NCBI GenBank assembly: GCA_016779585.1
Contig: JADHNI010000010.1
Coordinates: 1 to 60,044 of the forward strand
DNA length: 60,044 nucleotides
DNA from: Pseudomonadales bacterium
GTDB lineage: Bacteria > Pseudomonadota > Gammaproteobacteria > Pseudomonadales > Azotimanducaceae
Direction: 5' to 3'
This document shows positions 41,836 to 50,905 of the stretch, one piece after another. The number at the start of each line of letters is the position of its first letter. Position 1 is the first letter of the stretch. The position numbers and the translations under genes were made by a program. The notes under the pieces are model-generated. The model saw only the letters and a list, made by a program, of their open reading frames with translations, did no database searches and had not been told where the DNA came from.

Positions 41836-43640
41836 TCCCGCGCCACTTCTGGCTGTTGTTCTGCCTGCCGCTACTGGCCTCTTTAACTCTGTTTCTTTTG
41901 ACACCCGCCCAACTCGAACGCTGGCAGCAGGAAGCGCAGCTCAGCCAACAGGCTCCGCTTCAGACTACTGCCGAGGGTATCGCTTCGATGCTGGTTGAAG
42001 ATGAAAGGTTCCTGGAGTTTATCTCGGATGATTCTGATACCGCGTTTTATCGGAGCGTCGAGATACAGGAAGACATCACGCTTGATGGCCGTGTGGGTGA
42101 CTGGCCGGTGCATCAGCGCATGGATTTTGGGCTGGATGACCTGCTTGAGATCAGGTTTCCGTTTTCGGTAGATTCGCTTTCTTATCAACTTAGTGTCGGC
42201 AGCAGCGAGGAACACCTGTACCTGCACTATGAGATTGCCGACGACTTTGTCGTGTACCGAGAGCTGGGCGCTCTCAGTGTTCATCGCAATGACCATATCC
42301 GGGTTGGCTACCAGGATCGAGACGGACGCTTTCATCGTCTGACGCTTTCGGCAAGGCAGCCGGGTGAAATAGATGTGAGCGTGGTAGGGGAAAACGGTCG
42401 AGCGTTGCGGCAGCGCACCGATGTCACGGGGCGCTGGATGGCGACGGAGCAGGGTTATAACGTTGAGTTGCGACTGCCCCGGTCCGAACTTGGCCGGCGA
42501 TTTTCCACGCTGGTGGCAGACGTCGACGAGGAAGATGAACGGAACATTCGCTTCATGATGGGGGCGAGCCAGACCAGGTCTTCAGAGGACCTGGGTCGAC
42601 TGGTGTATGCGCCAACTGATCTGGAACGCCTGCTGGCAGGATTACCTTACGTGACCACCCTGGCCACTGACGGACAGACCCTGCTTACACAGGGAGTTCC
42701 CAGATCAGAAAGGTCCATCTCAGTCTCTGTACCCATGTTCAGCAATAATGTGCAGGTTGCCAGTTTATCCCTGGAGCAGTCACTGGCGGCCAGCGATTAC
42801 CTGCTTGGTCTGCTTCGTTGGGATGTCTTCCGCCTGTCCATGATGGTGATGTTGATCATCATTGCCGCCACGGTGGTGGCTATCTGGATGGCGCGCAGGC
42901 AGCTGGCAGTTGGACAGGATGCGATGAAGTCAGCAGAGCATCTCAGGCAGTACAACGATTATCTCGAACGCATGGCGTCCCGCCTGAATCATGAACTCCG
43001 AACCCCGATCTCGGTGGTTAAGTCATCGCTCGAAAACCTGTCACTGGAGCGCCAGGGGGATGTTTATGTGGACAGGGCGCAGGAAGGCATTACGCGACTG
43101 ACCGGTATTCTGAACAAGATGGCCGAGGCGCGCCGTCTGGAAGAAGCACTGGATGAAGAAGAGGTTGCACGCTTCAACCTGGCAGAGCTGGTCTATGGCT
43201 GTGTGGCAGGTTATCGACTGGTCTATCCGGAACAAGAGTTTACGTTAAATGTTGAGCAGGAAGATGTGCCTGTGACAGGTATACCAGAACTGGTTGCCCA
43301 GATGCTGGATAAGCTCGTGGATAACGCCGTGGAGTTTTCGGATGATAGCGAGGTCATGCTGCGCCTGCATGTTGACGGTCACTGGGCGGTCCTTAGGGTG
43401 ATCAACTCCGGGCCGGGTCTGCCGGAGGAGCGTGAAGACCTTCTGGAGTCAATGGTCAGCGTTCGCGGCGGTACCGAACCTGATAACAGCTCCAGTCACC
43501 TGGGGCTTGGTCTCTACATCGCGCGCGTCGTAGCCGACTTTCATGGCGGTTCGCTGAGTCTCGCAAACCGTGAAGAGGCGCCCGGGGTCACCGCGACCAT
43601 CAGGCTTCCACTGCTGAGGATCAGTTCCCGTCTGCGCTAG
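41832..43640 (+). CDS. pdsS: Sortase-system sensor histidine kinase PdsS
   Basis: 602 residues. First span LLFCLPLLASLTLFLL, a large periplasmic domain (about 30-330) including a DGRVGDWPVHQRMDFGLDD segment that looks like a carbohydrate-binding CBM9-like fold, second span VMLIIIAATVVAIWM, then phospho-acceptor His387 in RLNHELRTPISVV, N box LVDNAVEFS and G box LGLGLYIARVVADFHGG. The sensing domain suggests an envelope or glycan signal. Its stop overlaps the convergent MFS stop. Confidence 0.92.
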   Translation: MIPRHFWLLFCLPLLASLTLFLLTPAQLERWQQEAQLSQQAPLQTTAEGIASMLVEDERFLEFISDDSDTAFYRSVEIQEDITLDGRVGDWPVHQRMDFGLDDLLEIRFPFSVDSLSYQLSVGSSEEHLYLHYEIADDFVVYRELGALSVHRNDHIRVGYQDRDGRFHRLTLSARQPGEIDVSVVGENGRALRQRTDVTGRWMATEQGYNVELRLPRSELGRRFSTLVADVDEEDERNIRFMMGASQTRSSEDLGRLVYAPTDLERLLAGLPYVTTLATDGQTLLTQGVPRSERSISVSVPMFSNNVQVASLSLEQSLAASDYLLGLLRWDVFRLSMMVMLIIIAATVVAIWMARRQLAVGQDAMKSAEHLRQYNDYLERMASRLNHELRTPISVVKSSLENLSLERQGDVYVDRAQEGITRLTGILNKMAEARRLEEALDEEEVARFNLAELVYGCVAGYRLVYPEQEFTLNVEQEDVPVTGIPELVAQMLDKLVDNAVEFSDDSEVMLRLHVDGHWAVLRVINSGPGLPEEREDLLESMVSVRGGTEPDNSSSHLGLGLYIARVVADFHGGSLSLANREEAPGVTATIRLPLLRISSRLR

Positions 43641-44860
43641 GTCAGCGTCCTGAGTTCCCGTACTTCACGAACACACAGGACAAGCAGTGTGGGAACAATA
43701 ACCAGTGCAGCACAGAGATAAAGCGTATCCCGGAAACCGATGCTTTCGTAAAGAAATCCACCTGCGATAATGCCAAGGGGCGCGATACCGATGGAGCCCA
43801 GGTGGTCGTACGCGCTGACACGGGACAATAGTTCCGGCGGCACGTGCGTCTGCAGGGTTGTGTACCAGAGGACGCCGAAGATCTGCCCGGTGAATCCAGC
43901 AACAAAAGCTCCGATGGCAACAATGGGTGCTGCCATCGGCACTGAGAGCAGCAGAGGCGTGCTTGACCAGAACAGGACAAGCAGTGATGCAAACAACATG
44001 GGACGTTCAACGCGCAATCGGATGGCAAAGAGACCGCCGCCAATGGTTCCTGCGCCAAAGCCAGCCGCGATAATTCCCCAGGAGACTGGTCCGCCGAGGA
44101 ATTCGCGAGCGACGGCGGGTCCCAGCAAGCCGAACACTGCTTCCAGGCTGGCGACGATCATCGAGAATTGCAAAACAATGGTCCATAACCACTTGTGGGA
44201 TATGAATTCCTTCCAGCCAAGGTGCAGGTCTTCGAAGAAGGTAGCTGACTCGGTCTTTGCCTGGGGTTTCGGTCGCAAAGTCAGGATCAACAGGCCTGAG
44301 ATGCCGAAGGTCAATGCATCCAGCGCCAGGGTTGCACCTGCTCCAATAGTGGCAACCAGTATTCCGGCGAGTGCGGCACCGAGCGTAAAGGATCCGTTCC
44401 GGGCAACGCCAAGCAGAGCGTTGGCGGCCTGAAGCTTTTCCCGTGCAACAATCTGTGGGATGAATCCCGTGATGGATGGCTGGTGTAGCGCATAAGCGAT
44501 ACCTGTAACCAGCATCAGCCCGGCCAGGTTCATCACAGTTGCCTGGCTTGAGATCAGTAACCAGGCCATAGCCGCCTGGCTGCAGAATGCGATGGCATCC
44601 GCGAACACCAGAAGTCGATGTCGTGACGTGCGATCTGCCAAAGTACCGCCAATAAGCAGGATCATGATCTGCCCGGTCGTTGAGGCGGCAATTACGATGG
44701 CTGAATCACTGGTGGAACCCGTCAGGTCGAGGACACCAAACGCGATGGCAATCGGCGCCATCGCCGTGCCCAGGTAGGTGACCAGGTAGGCGATGAACAG
44801 GCGTGCGAAGTCCCTGTCCCTGAGCAGGACAAGACCGTCTCTGAATGTGGGCTCTGTCAT
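43637..44860 (-). CDS. MFS transporter (EntS/MefA-like)
   Basis: 407 residues from ATG 44860 (MTEPTFRDGLVLLRDRDFA); an ATG seven codons upstream is also possible. The FARLFIAYLVTYLGTAMAPIA first span and the loop GGTLADRTSRHRLLVFADAI place it in the MFS group of enterobactin and macrolide exporters. Twelve spans. Substrate not known. Divergent from the HExxH protein gene (60-base gap). Confidence 0.88.
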   Translation of the reverse strand: MTEPTFRDGLVLLRDRDFARLFIAYLVTYLGTAMAPIAIAFGVLDLTGSTSDSAIVIAASTTGQIMILLIGGTLADRTSRHRLLVFADAIAFCSQAAMAWLLISSQATVMNLAGLMLVTGIAYALHQPSITGFIPQIVAREKLQAANALLGVARNGSFTLGAALAGILVATIGAGATLALDALTFGISGLLILTLRPKPQAKTESATFFEDLHLGWKEFISHKWLWTIVLQFSMIVASLEAVFGLLGPAVAREFLGGPVSWGIIAAGFGAGTIGGGLFAIRLRVERPMLFASLLVLFWSSTPLLLSVPMAAPIVAIGAFVAGFTGQIFGVLWYTTLQTHVPPELLSRVSAYDHLGSIGIAPLGIIAGGFLYESIGFRDTLYLCAALVIVPTLLVLCVREVRELRTLT

Positions 44861-44920
44861 GAAATCCGATCTTAATGCCATGTATGATGATGACCCAGCA
44901 GGAATTTGTGAGAGATTGTC

Positions 44921-45424
44921 TTGCTTCGGTTTGCTATTCGAGACGGCATCATCGTCCTGACAACATTGGCTCTACTCTGGTTTTCCCCGGAATCCTGGTT
45001 TCCGCAGGTCTTTCTCGGTGTTGGATTGGGGCTGGTGGCTTACCTGTTCCATGAGTGGGCTCACCTGCTTGGTGCGCTCGTCGTGCGCGCGAAAGTAGAT
45101 TCGCCTGCCTCAATTTTCTCTCCCTTCCTGTTCAGTTTTGATTCGCAGGCCAACAGTACCAGCCAGTTTGTCCATATGACTTGGCCAGGTTTTCTGGCAA
45201 CAGCGATCTACATCTCAGCCTACTACCTGTTCCTGCCGGATACGCTATGGGGTGAAATCGCCTGGTGGATGGCGCTGGCTCTATCGCTTGCGACGCTCAT
45301 TATTGAAGGTCCTCTTGCGCTCTGGGTTGTGCTACGCAGTGACCTGCCGCCTGTCGAGATACCCTTTCTAGGGGATAATCGCGCGCTGAAGCAGGTGATG
45401 AAGCGTGTGAGAGGTGGGTCTTGA
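44921..45424 (+). CDS. Membrane HExxH protein (site-2-protease-like)
   Basis: 167 residues from TTG 44921 with GAGAGA eight bases upstream. Four hydrophobic spans; the second is followed by LFHEWAHLLGALV, a zinc HExxH. No NPDG-type second motif is visible, so membership in M50 proper is uncertain. Its stop overlaps the start of the GIDE-LemA fusion (TTGA, 45421-45424), so both are made together. A membrane protease working with the LemA-type partner is likely but inferred. Confidence 0.65.
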   Translation: MLRFAIRDGIIVLTTLALLWFSPESWFPQVFLGVGLGLVAYLFHEWAHLLGALVVRAKVDSPASIFSPFLFSFDSQANSTSQFVHMTWPGFLATAIYISAYYLFLPDTLWGEIAWWMALALSLATLIIEGPLALWVVLRSDLPPVEIPFLGDNRALKQVMKRVRGGS

Positions 45425-47733
45425 AAACGCTCGTTCTGCGAATCCTGTCCGGCATTGGGGCAATTGGTTTGCTCGTGTTGTCGATTTTCCTGAGTGAGCA
45501 GGCTTTCCAGCAGGTGCTGGATTTCAGGCAGCTTGAACGGATTCCCCTGACCAAAGTCTCCCATGCCGTTGGCGGCGAAGTGCAGCTTCGAGGCTGGGCT
45601 GATGGAGAACGAAGGATCAGTTCACCTCGTACCAATACAGAGTGCTTTTACTATCGTTATACCGTCGAGCGGGAAGAGAAAGACTCGGACGGCAACACCA
45701 CCTGGCGAACCATCCAGGACGACACAGGAACCGTGGATTTTTACCTGGGTGATGAAACCGGTTCGGCACTGATCAAGGGTACAACGGATCGATGGTCGAT
45801 CAACTGGTCCATTGGGCAGAAGTACCGCAGGGAGTCGGGGGGGTATCGCTACACGGAATGGCGCATAGACCCGGGTGACCAGGTTACGGTGTTCGGCTGG
45901 CTGGATCGAGATCCGTTGATATCGGTGGACTTCACAACAGAAGGTCACTACAAGCCTATTGTCAGCAGTTTTGGTGCCCAGTCGGAGCGTAGCGATATCG
46001 CCTTCACAGCTCTTGTTAGACTCTGGGGTGGCATCAGTGCGTTGATTGGCGCCTGTTATTGCCTGGTGCTGGTCTTGCGCGTCCATAAAACGCTGGTTTT
46101 CCTGTCCCTGATTTCCCTGTCCGGAACTTTATTGCTGTTTCACTATGGCTATCGAAGTGTGCAGTCAGATGTGGCAGAGGGTTACGAGCGGGTAGTGCAG
46201 CATCGCGAGCGGGCGGAATCGTTGGTGTCGGCTCGCCTCTCCGCGCTCGATCTCTATGGCATGAACTTTTCGGCACCTTTTTACCTGGACTCTCTGCTCT
46301 TTTCGGAGCTGGATGCTACAGAGAAAGCGCAGGTCAGTGCCTGGCGGCGCGGTGCCGTGCTGGTTCGTGAGCGTTATATGCAGCAGATCAGTCGGTTCCC
46401 TGAAAGCTTTGTTGCGGCCGGTTATGGTATGGACAACCCGCCGACAATTGCATTGCCTGAACAGGAAGTGGCCTGGAAAAACGAAGCAATAGCGGCGTTT
46501 GAGGAAACGCGAACAACGGCATCATCTTTCTGGTCGCTGTTGCTGATTACGCTGACGGCCGTGGCTGCCTGGTTCGCTTTCAGCCTGATCCGCGTGAAGC
46601 GGATGCAGGAAAATATCCCCACCAGCAAAACCGCCGGGGTGGTTTTTGGACTGGCAGAAGTCAAGGGAGAACTGATTGCGGAGGAGGGGCATGATCTGCT
46701 GGAGGGTCCACTCAGCGGTGAATCCTGTACCTGGTATCACTACAAGGTGGAAGAGAAGAGAGGCTCTGGCAAGAATCAGTCGTGGCATACCATCCAGGAT
46801 GATCTCAGGAAGCAGCCCTTTCTCTGTCGGGATGAGGAAGGCACTATCCGAGTATTCCCGGGGCAGGCTGAATGCATCACGCAGCACCAGGCATCGGAAA
46901 CCAGGGGGAACCGGCGTTACTCGGAACGACGTTTATCACCTGGTGATGAACTTTATATCCTGGGTAAAGCGAAACTGGATAAAACCAGTGGTGACTCCCT
47001 TGTGTTCGGGCATGAAAAGGGCTCGCCTTACATCATTGCAAATATCCCCGAAGAAGCGGTCATGCTGCGTAAGGCCTGGAGTGGGATGGCACTCATAGCG
47101 GTTGCGCTGTCTGTTTTGTTTTTCGGCGCCCTGTTGATCTTTGGCAGCAGCGGCCAGATGTCTTCGCTGGATTTTCTGAAAGCCTCGCTGATTGCGACTG
47201 TCTTTATGTTGTTTGTCGTTTTCGCGCTGATGTACAACGACCTGGTGTTTCTGCGCGAGCGCTGCAGCAGGAACTGGTCGAACATCCAGGTATCACTCGG
47301 GAAGCGGGCCGACCTGTTGCCGCAGCTTGAGGAAGTTGTCAGGCAATATCTCAGGCATGAGTCGGATCTCCAGGCTCACCTGGTTCAATTGCGTGAGCGG
47401 CGCGCAGCAGCAAGCAGTGCCAGGGAAGTCGATGAGTATCTCGAAGCAGAACACAAGGCCATATCCGAGGTGCTCGTCAGGGTCGAACAGTATCCGGATC
47501 TCGACGGTATTGACCTGATAGCCGCATTTAACCGGCGACTTATCAAGCTGGAAAACAAGGTCTCACTGATTCGTGCCGGTTTCAATGATGCGGTGATGCA
47601 TTACCAGACGAGAATTGAGACTTTCCCTGACAATATGCTGGCTGGCTGGTTCGGCTTCAAACCAATCTCTGCGCTCACTTTTGAAAACAAGGCGCACGAA
47701 GTACCCGCTTTGCGCCTGTCAGGTAATCTCTAA
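45421..47733 (+). CDS. GIDE-GIDE-LemA fusion membrane protein
   Basis: 770 residues from TTG 45421. Order: span (8-26); first GIDE domain (about 48-165; VGGEVQLRGWA, TECFYYRYTVE, PGDQVTVFGWL); two spans (about 200-243); a helical periplasmic-type segment (250-365); span (370-390); second GIDE domain (about 405-545; VKGELIA, SCTWYHYKVEE, PGDELYILG); two spans (552-605); and a LemA domain (603-755; MYNDLVFLRERCSRNWSNIQ, KRADLLPQLEEVV, FNDAVMHYQT, FPDNMLAGWFGFK). LemA and GIDE are usually separate genes beside membrane proteases; here they are fused and the second GIDE is a duplication. No RING domain, so no ubiquitin ligase activity. Confidence 0.82.
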   Translation: MKTLVLRILSGIGAIGLLVLSIFLSEQAFQQVLDFRQLERIPLTKVSHAVGGEVQLRGWADGERRISSPRTNTECFYYRYTVEREEKDSDGNTTWRTIQDDTGTVDFYLGDETGSALIKGTTDRWSINWSIGQKYRRESGGYRYTEWRIDPGDQVTVFGWLDRDPLISVDFTTEGHYKPIVSSFGAQSERSDIAFTALVRLWGGISALIGACYCLVLVLRVHKTLVFLSLISLSGTLLLFHYGYRSVQSDVAEGYERVVQHRERAESLVSARLSALDLYGMNFSAPFYLDSLLFSELDATEKAQVSAWRRGAVLVRERYMQQISRFPESFVAAGYGMDNPPTIALPEQEVAWKNEAIAAFEETRTTASSFWSLLLITLTAVAAWFAFSLIRVKRMQENIPTSKTAGVVFGLAEVKGELIAEEGHDLLEGPLSGESCTWYHYKVEEKRGSGKNQSWHTIQDDLRKQPFLCRDEEGTIRVFPGQAECITQHQASETRGNRRYSERRLSPGDELYILGKAKLDKTSGDSLVFGHEKGSPYIIANIPEEAVMLRKAWSGMALIAVALSVLFFGALLIFGSSGQMSSLDFLKASLIATVFMLFVVFALMYNDLVFLRERCSRNWSNIQVSLGKRADLLPQLEEVVRQYLRHESDLQAHLVQLRERRAAASSAREVDEYLEAEHKAISEVLVRVEQYPDLDGIDLIAAFNRRLIKLENKVSLIRAGFNDAVMHYQTRIETFPDNMLAGWFGFKPISALTFENKAHEVPALRLSGNL

Positions 47734-47827
47734 GGCCTTTACTACCGGGGTGTTCAGGAGGTTGTTCCTCATTGTTTGGCGTTCGCGCTATCATCTGGGT
47801 TATTCGAAAAACGAGCGGAAAGGTGAC

Positions 47828-49567
47828 ATGTACGATTACTTGATCAAGGGCGCCACTATTGTTGATGGGCTGGGCGGCAAACCCTATTCGGGAGATTTAG
47901 CAATCCAGGACGGCAAGATCGCAGCAATAGGCGACGTTGAGGGCGCCGCCAAAGAGACCACCCACGCGGATGGTGCCTATGTCACCCCGGGTTGGGTGGA
48001 CGCACATACCCACTATGATGGACAGGTCAGCTGGGATGACACCATTGAACCTTCTTTCAGCCACGGCGTGACCAGTATCGTGATGGGCAACTGCGGCGTC
48101 GGATTCGCGCCGTGCCCTCCGGGCGGCGAGAAGGGCATGATCGAGTTGATGGAGGGTGTCGAAGACATACCTGGCACCGCGCTATATGAAGGTATTGAAT
48201 GGGGAAACTGGGAAACGTTTCCTGAGTACATCAACTACCTGGGCACCAAGAAGTACACCATGGACATTGGCACGCAGGTACCGCACTCGGCAGTGCGCAA
48301 CTATGTCATGGGTGAACGTGCGCTACGGCATGAAGATGCGACCGCCGAAGACCTCGAAGCCATGTGCAGGATTGTCCGGGAAGGCCTTGAAGCTGGTGCC
48401 GTCGGGTTTTCGACCTCCCGTACCGTCGGCCATAGGTCTGTGCTGGGTGAGCCAATCCCAGGCACCTTTGCAGAGAAAGCCGAGCTCATTGCCATCGGTC
48501 ATGCCATCAAGGCAGCAGGCCGCGGGCTGTTCCAGGCGGTACCTGCGGGCGTCGTCGGCGACATGGTTCCGGAAAAGTGGACCACCGAGCAGGAAGTGGA
48601 GCTCTTTACCGAAATCGCTCGAACCTGTGGCGTAAAAGCTACCTTTACCCTCGCGCAGAACGGCAGTCACCCGGACCAGTGGCGAAACTGCCTCAACATT
48701 GTTGAGGAAGCAAACAAGCAGGGAGTGGAAATCACACCCCAGATAGCCACGCGCCCCATTGGTTTCGTTACCAGCCTCAAGTCGTACCACATGTTCATGA
48801 GAAGGGCCACGTTTCTCAAGTATGCAGACTTGCCGTTTGACCAGATGCTGGCTGAACTCAAGAAACCTGAGGTGAAAGCCGCAATTCTTGCCGATAATGA
48901 TGTGCCGCCGGATCAGCCCGGCGTCATGGCCAATGTCTATGGCCTGCTTTCCATGGCAGCGCCTGCCATGTTCCCGATTGAGATGCCGATCAACTATGAG
49001 CCCGAGCCGGAAGGCAATATCGCCAGCCTCGCGGCAGCAGCTGGCAAGGATGTCCCTGAATACATGTATGACTACCTGACCGCGGGTGACGGTGACCAGT
49101 TTGCGATCCTGCTGGGTGCAAACTTTGTTGATGGCAGCTTCAGCGTCATGGAAGAGATGATCCCACATCCCAATACCACCATCGGGTTGTCTGATGCAGG
49201 TGCACACGTAAATCTTATCTTCGATGCCGTCGGGCCCACCTATCAGCTGACTCACTGGGTTCGTGACCGGACCCGCGGTCCACGCATGCCGATCGAACTT
49301 ATCGTCAGGAAGCAGACCCATACCAACGCGGAACTGTTCGGTCTCAGCGATCGTGGCAGCCTGCAGGTGGGCAAAAAAGCGGATATCAATGTGTTCGACC
49401 TGGATCGTCTTGGTCTTGGCAGGCTGGAAGTCCACCATGATCTTCCTGCAGGTGGCAGCCGGATTCTTCAATCCGCGCAGGGATACCTGAATACCTTCGT
49501 TGATGGCGTCATGACCCGCCAGAACGATCAGGATACCGGCGCAAGGCCCGGTCGCGTTATTCGCTGA
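47828..49567 (+). CDS. N-acyl-D-amino-acid deacylase-like amidohydrolase (paralogue 3)
   Basis: 579 residues from ATG 47828 (MYDYLIKGATIVDGLGGKPY). VDAHTHYDGQVSWDDTIEP holds the metal H-x-H, followed by MGNCGVGFAP, LMEGVEDIPGTALYEG and LSDAGAHVNLIFDAVGPTYQ. It is closest to the paralogue at 26812, with many identical blocks, and both end in a DTGxRPGR tail. It is alone here: the GIDE-LemA gene ends 94 bases upstream and a small secreted protein gene follows 72 bases downstream. Confidence 0.87.
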   Translation: MYDYLIKGATIVDGLGGKPYSGDLAIQDGKIAAIGDVEGAAKETTHADGAYVTPGWVDAHTHYDGQVSWDDTIEPSFSHGVTSIVMGNCGVGFAPCPPGGEKGMIELMEGVEDIPGTALYEGIEWGNWETFPEYINYLGTKKYTMDIGTQVPHSAVRNYVMGERALRHEDATAEDLEAMCRIVREGLEAGAVGFSTSRTVGHRSVLGEPIPGTFAEKAELIAIGHAIKAAGRGLFQAVPAGVVGDMVPEKWTTEQEVELFTEIARTCGVKATFTLAQNGSHPDQWRNCLNIVEEANKQGVEITPQIATRPIGFVTSLKSYHMFMRRATFLKYADLPFDQMLAELKKPEVKAAILADNDVPPDQPGVMANVYGLLSMAAPAMFPIEMPINYEPEPEGNIASLAAAAGKDVPEYMYDYLTAGDGDQFAILLGANFVDGSFSVMEEMIPHPNTTIGLSDAGAHVNLIFDAVGPTYQLTHWVRDRTRGPRMPIELIVRKQTHTNAELFGLSDRGSLQVGKKADINVFDLDRLGLGRLEVHHDLPAGGSRILQSAQGYLNTFVDGVMTRQNDQDTGARPGRVIR

Positions 49568-49639
49568 TGGCTGACTATGCTGGCCGAATCAGGCATTCCT
49601 GGTTCGGTGGCATCATGATGTGCGCGCGAAACGTGTAGA

Positions 49640-50104
49640 ATGAGTAACATGAATAATCTGATCCGATCCCTTTTGCTGTGTTTCCTGTTGGCTGGCCATA
49701 ACGCATTGGCGCAGGTAACGCAGGTGGAAGAAAAACTGCTCCTTGAGATGATGAACACCCTGCTCGAAGCAGCGAAGCCCCAGGATATGGCGACGCTGGA
49801 ACGCCATATGGCAGAGGACTTTGAGCAGATCAGTGAAGCCAAGGATGGTCCCGATCCCATGGACTATGAGGCTTACGTCGCGGATCTGAACGAATGGTTC
49901 TACCAGATGGAGTTTTACGACTATAAAGTACGAGACACAGAGGTATTCCGGCTTCCAGAGGGTGCAGGGTACGGTCTCAAAGCCCACATTACCGATATGT
50001 ACTTCATCGATGGATCCTACGAACGTGAGGACCATACCCAGACCTGGCACATTCGCAACACACCTGACGGGTTCAAGGTATTCAAGCTCGTTCTGCATGA
50101 TTGA
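49640..50104 (+). CDS. Secreted SnoaL-like protein
   Basis: 154 residues. Signal peptide (LIRSLLLCFLLAGHNALAQ), then an NTF2/SnoaL-like fold suggested by LLEAAKPQDMATLERHMAED and HTQTWHIRNTPDGFKVFKLV at the C-terminus. No catalytic motif is recognisable. It precedes the glucosylglycerate operon by 15 bases and may be its first gene. Start at 49640 or 49649 (MNN). Confidence 0.6.
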   Translation: MSNMNNLIRSLLLCFLLAGHNALAQVTQVEEKLLLEMMNTLLEAAKPQDMATLERHMAEDFEQISEAKDGPDPMDYEAYVADLNEWFYQMEFYDYKVRDTEVFRLPEGAGYGLKAHITDMYFIDGSYEREDHTQTWHIRNTPDGFKVFKLVLHD

Positions 50105-50119
50105 GCGTTAACCGGCATC

Positions 50120-50905
50120 TTGGACGATCTCAGCCACCTGCTGGTTTTTACAGACCTGGATGGGACCCTGCTGGGTCACCACGACTATCGGTTCGAGGTA
50201 GCACTTCCCCTGATTCAATTGCTACAGGCGCGCGGCGCAACTGTGGTGCTGGCCACCAGCAAGACTGACGAAGAAGTTAAGGCGTGGCAATCGAGGCTGC
50301 AGGTCACTGGCTCCTACATTGTTGAAAACGGCTCGGCGGTGCACTCGGGCGCCGAGGTCAGTGTCCTTGGCACGCCAATCTCCGACCTGGAGAAATGCCT
50401 CGAGCCTTTTTCGGAAGAGATAACGCGTCTTGATACCTGCTCACCGGAGGAGGTCATTGCGCTGACCGGGTTGTCGCCTGAAGACGCGAGGCTGGCACAA
50501 TCAAGGCTGTATTCTGTGCCGTTCCAGTTGAAAGATTCCGGCTTGGAAGCCGCGCTGCGGGAGAGCGCGCGGGTGACGGGGTATCGAGTCATCAAGGGTG
50601 GTCGTTTCCTGCACCTGCAGGGAATGTGCGATAAAGGTGATGCTGCGGAACTCGTGAGGCGACAGGTTGAAGCCGCCTCAAAGAACATAGTCCGCACTGT
50701 TGCGCTTGGTGACAATGAAAACGACAAATCGATGCTGGAGAATGCCGATGCGGCAGTTGTTCTAAAGACTGACCGGGGTCATCAGATACAGCTCACAAAC
50801 AGTAATACAATCTATACTGAACAGCTTGCGCCTGAGGGCTGGTGCGAGGGTCTTGGCGCTGCGCTGGCATCGCTTGGAATTAACACAGGAGTGACAGATG
50901 GCTGA
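50120..50905 (+). CDS. HAD-IIB phosphatase, glucosyl/mannosyl-3-phosphoglycerate phosphatase family
   Basis: 261 residues from TTG 50120. HAD motif I is FTDLDGTLLGHHDY, motif II ATSKT, and motif IV GDNENDKSML; the substrate cap with YIVENGSAV fits the MPGP/GPGP family. It removes phosphate from glucosyl-3-phosphoglycerate to give glucosylglycerate. The overlap of eight bases with the synthase gene that follows supports that pairing; the mannosyl version is the alternative. Confidence 0.85.
   Translation: MDDLSHLLVFTDLDGTLLGHHDYRFEVALPLIQLLQARGATVVLATSKTDEEVKAWQSRLQVTGSYIVENGSAVHSGAEVSVLGTPISDLEKCLEPFSEEITRLDTCSPEEVIALTGLSPEDARLAQSRLYSVPFQLKDSGLEAALRESARVTGYRVIKGGRFLHLQGMCDKGDAAELVRRQVEAASKNIVRTVALGDNENDKSMLENADAAVVLKTDRGHQIQLTNSNTIYTEQLAPEGWCEGLGAALASLGINTGVTDG

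Noticed and set aside
45421-47733. Ubiquitin-ligase activity, suggested by the usual naming of GIDE proteins as E3 ligase
   Set aside because: Only the membrane-side GIDE domain is present; there is no RING domain and no ubiquitin system in the window.
48323-49471. Long minus-strand open frame (382 codons) inside the third amidohydrolase gene
   Set aside because: Shadow of a strongly coding, motif-rich plus-strand gene; no ribosome site or recognisable domain.
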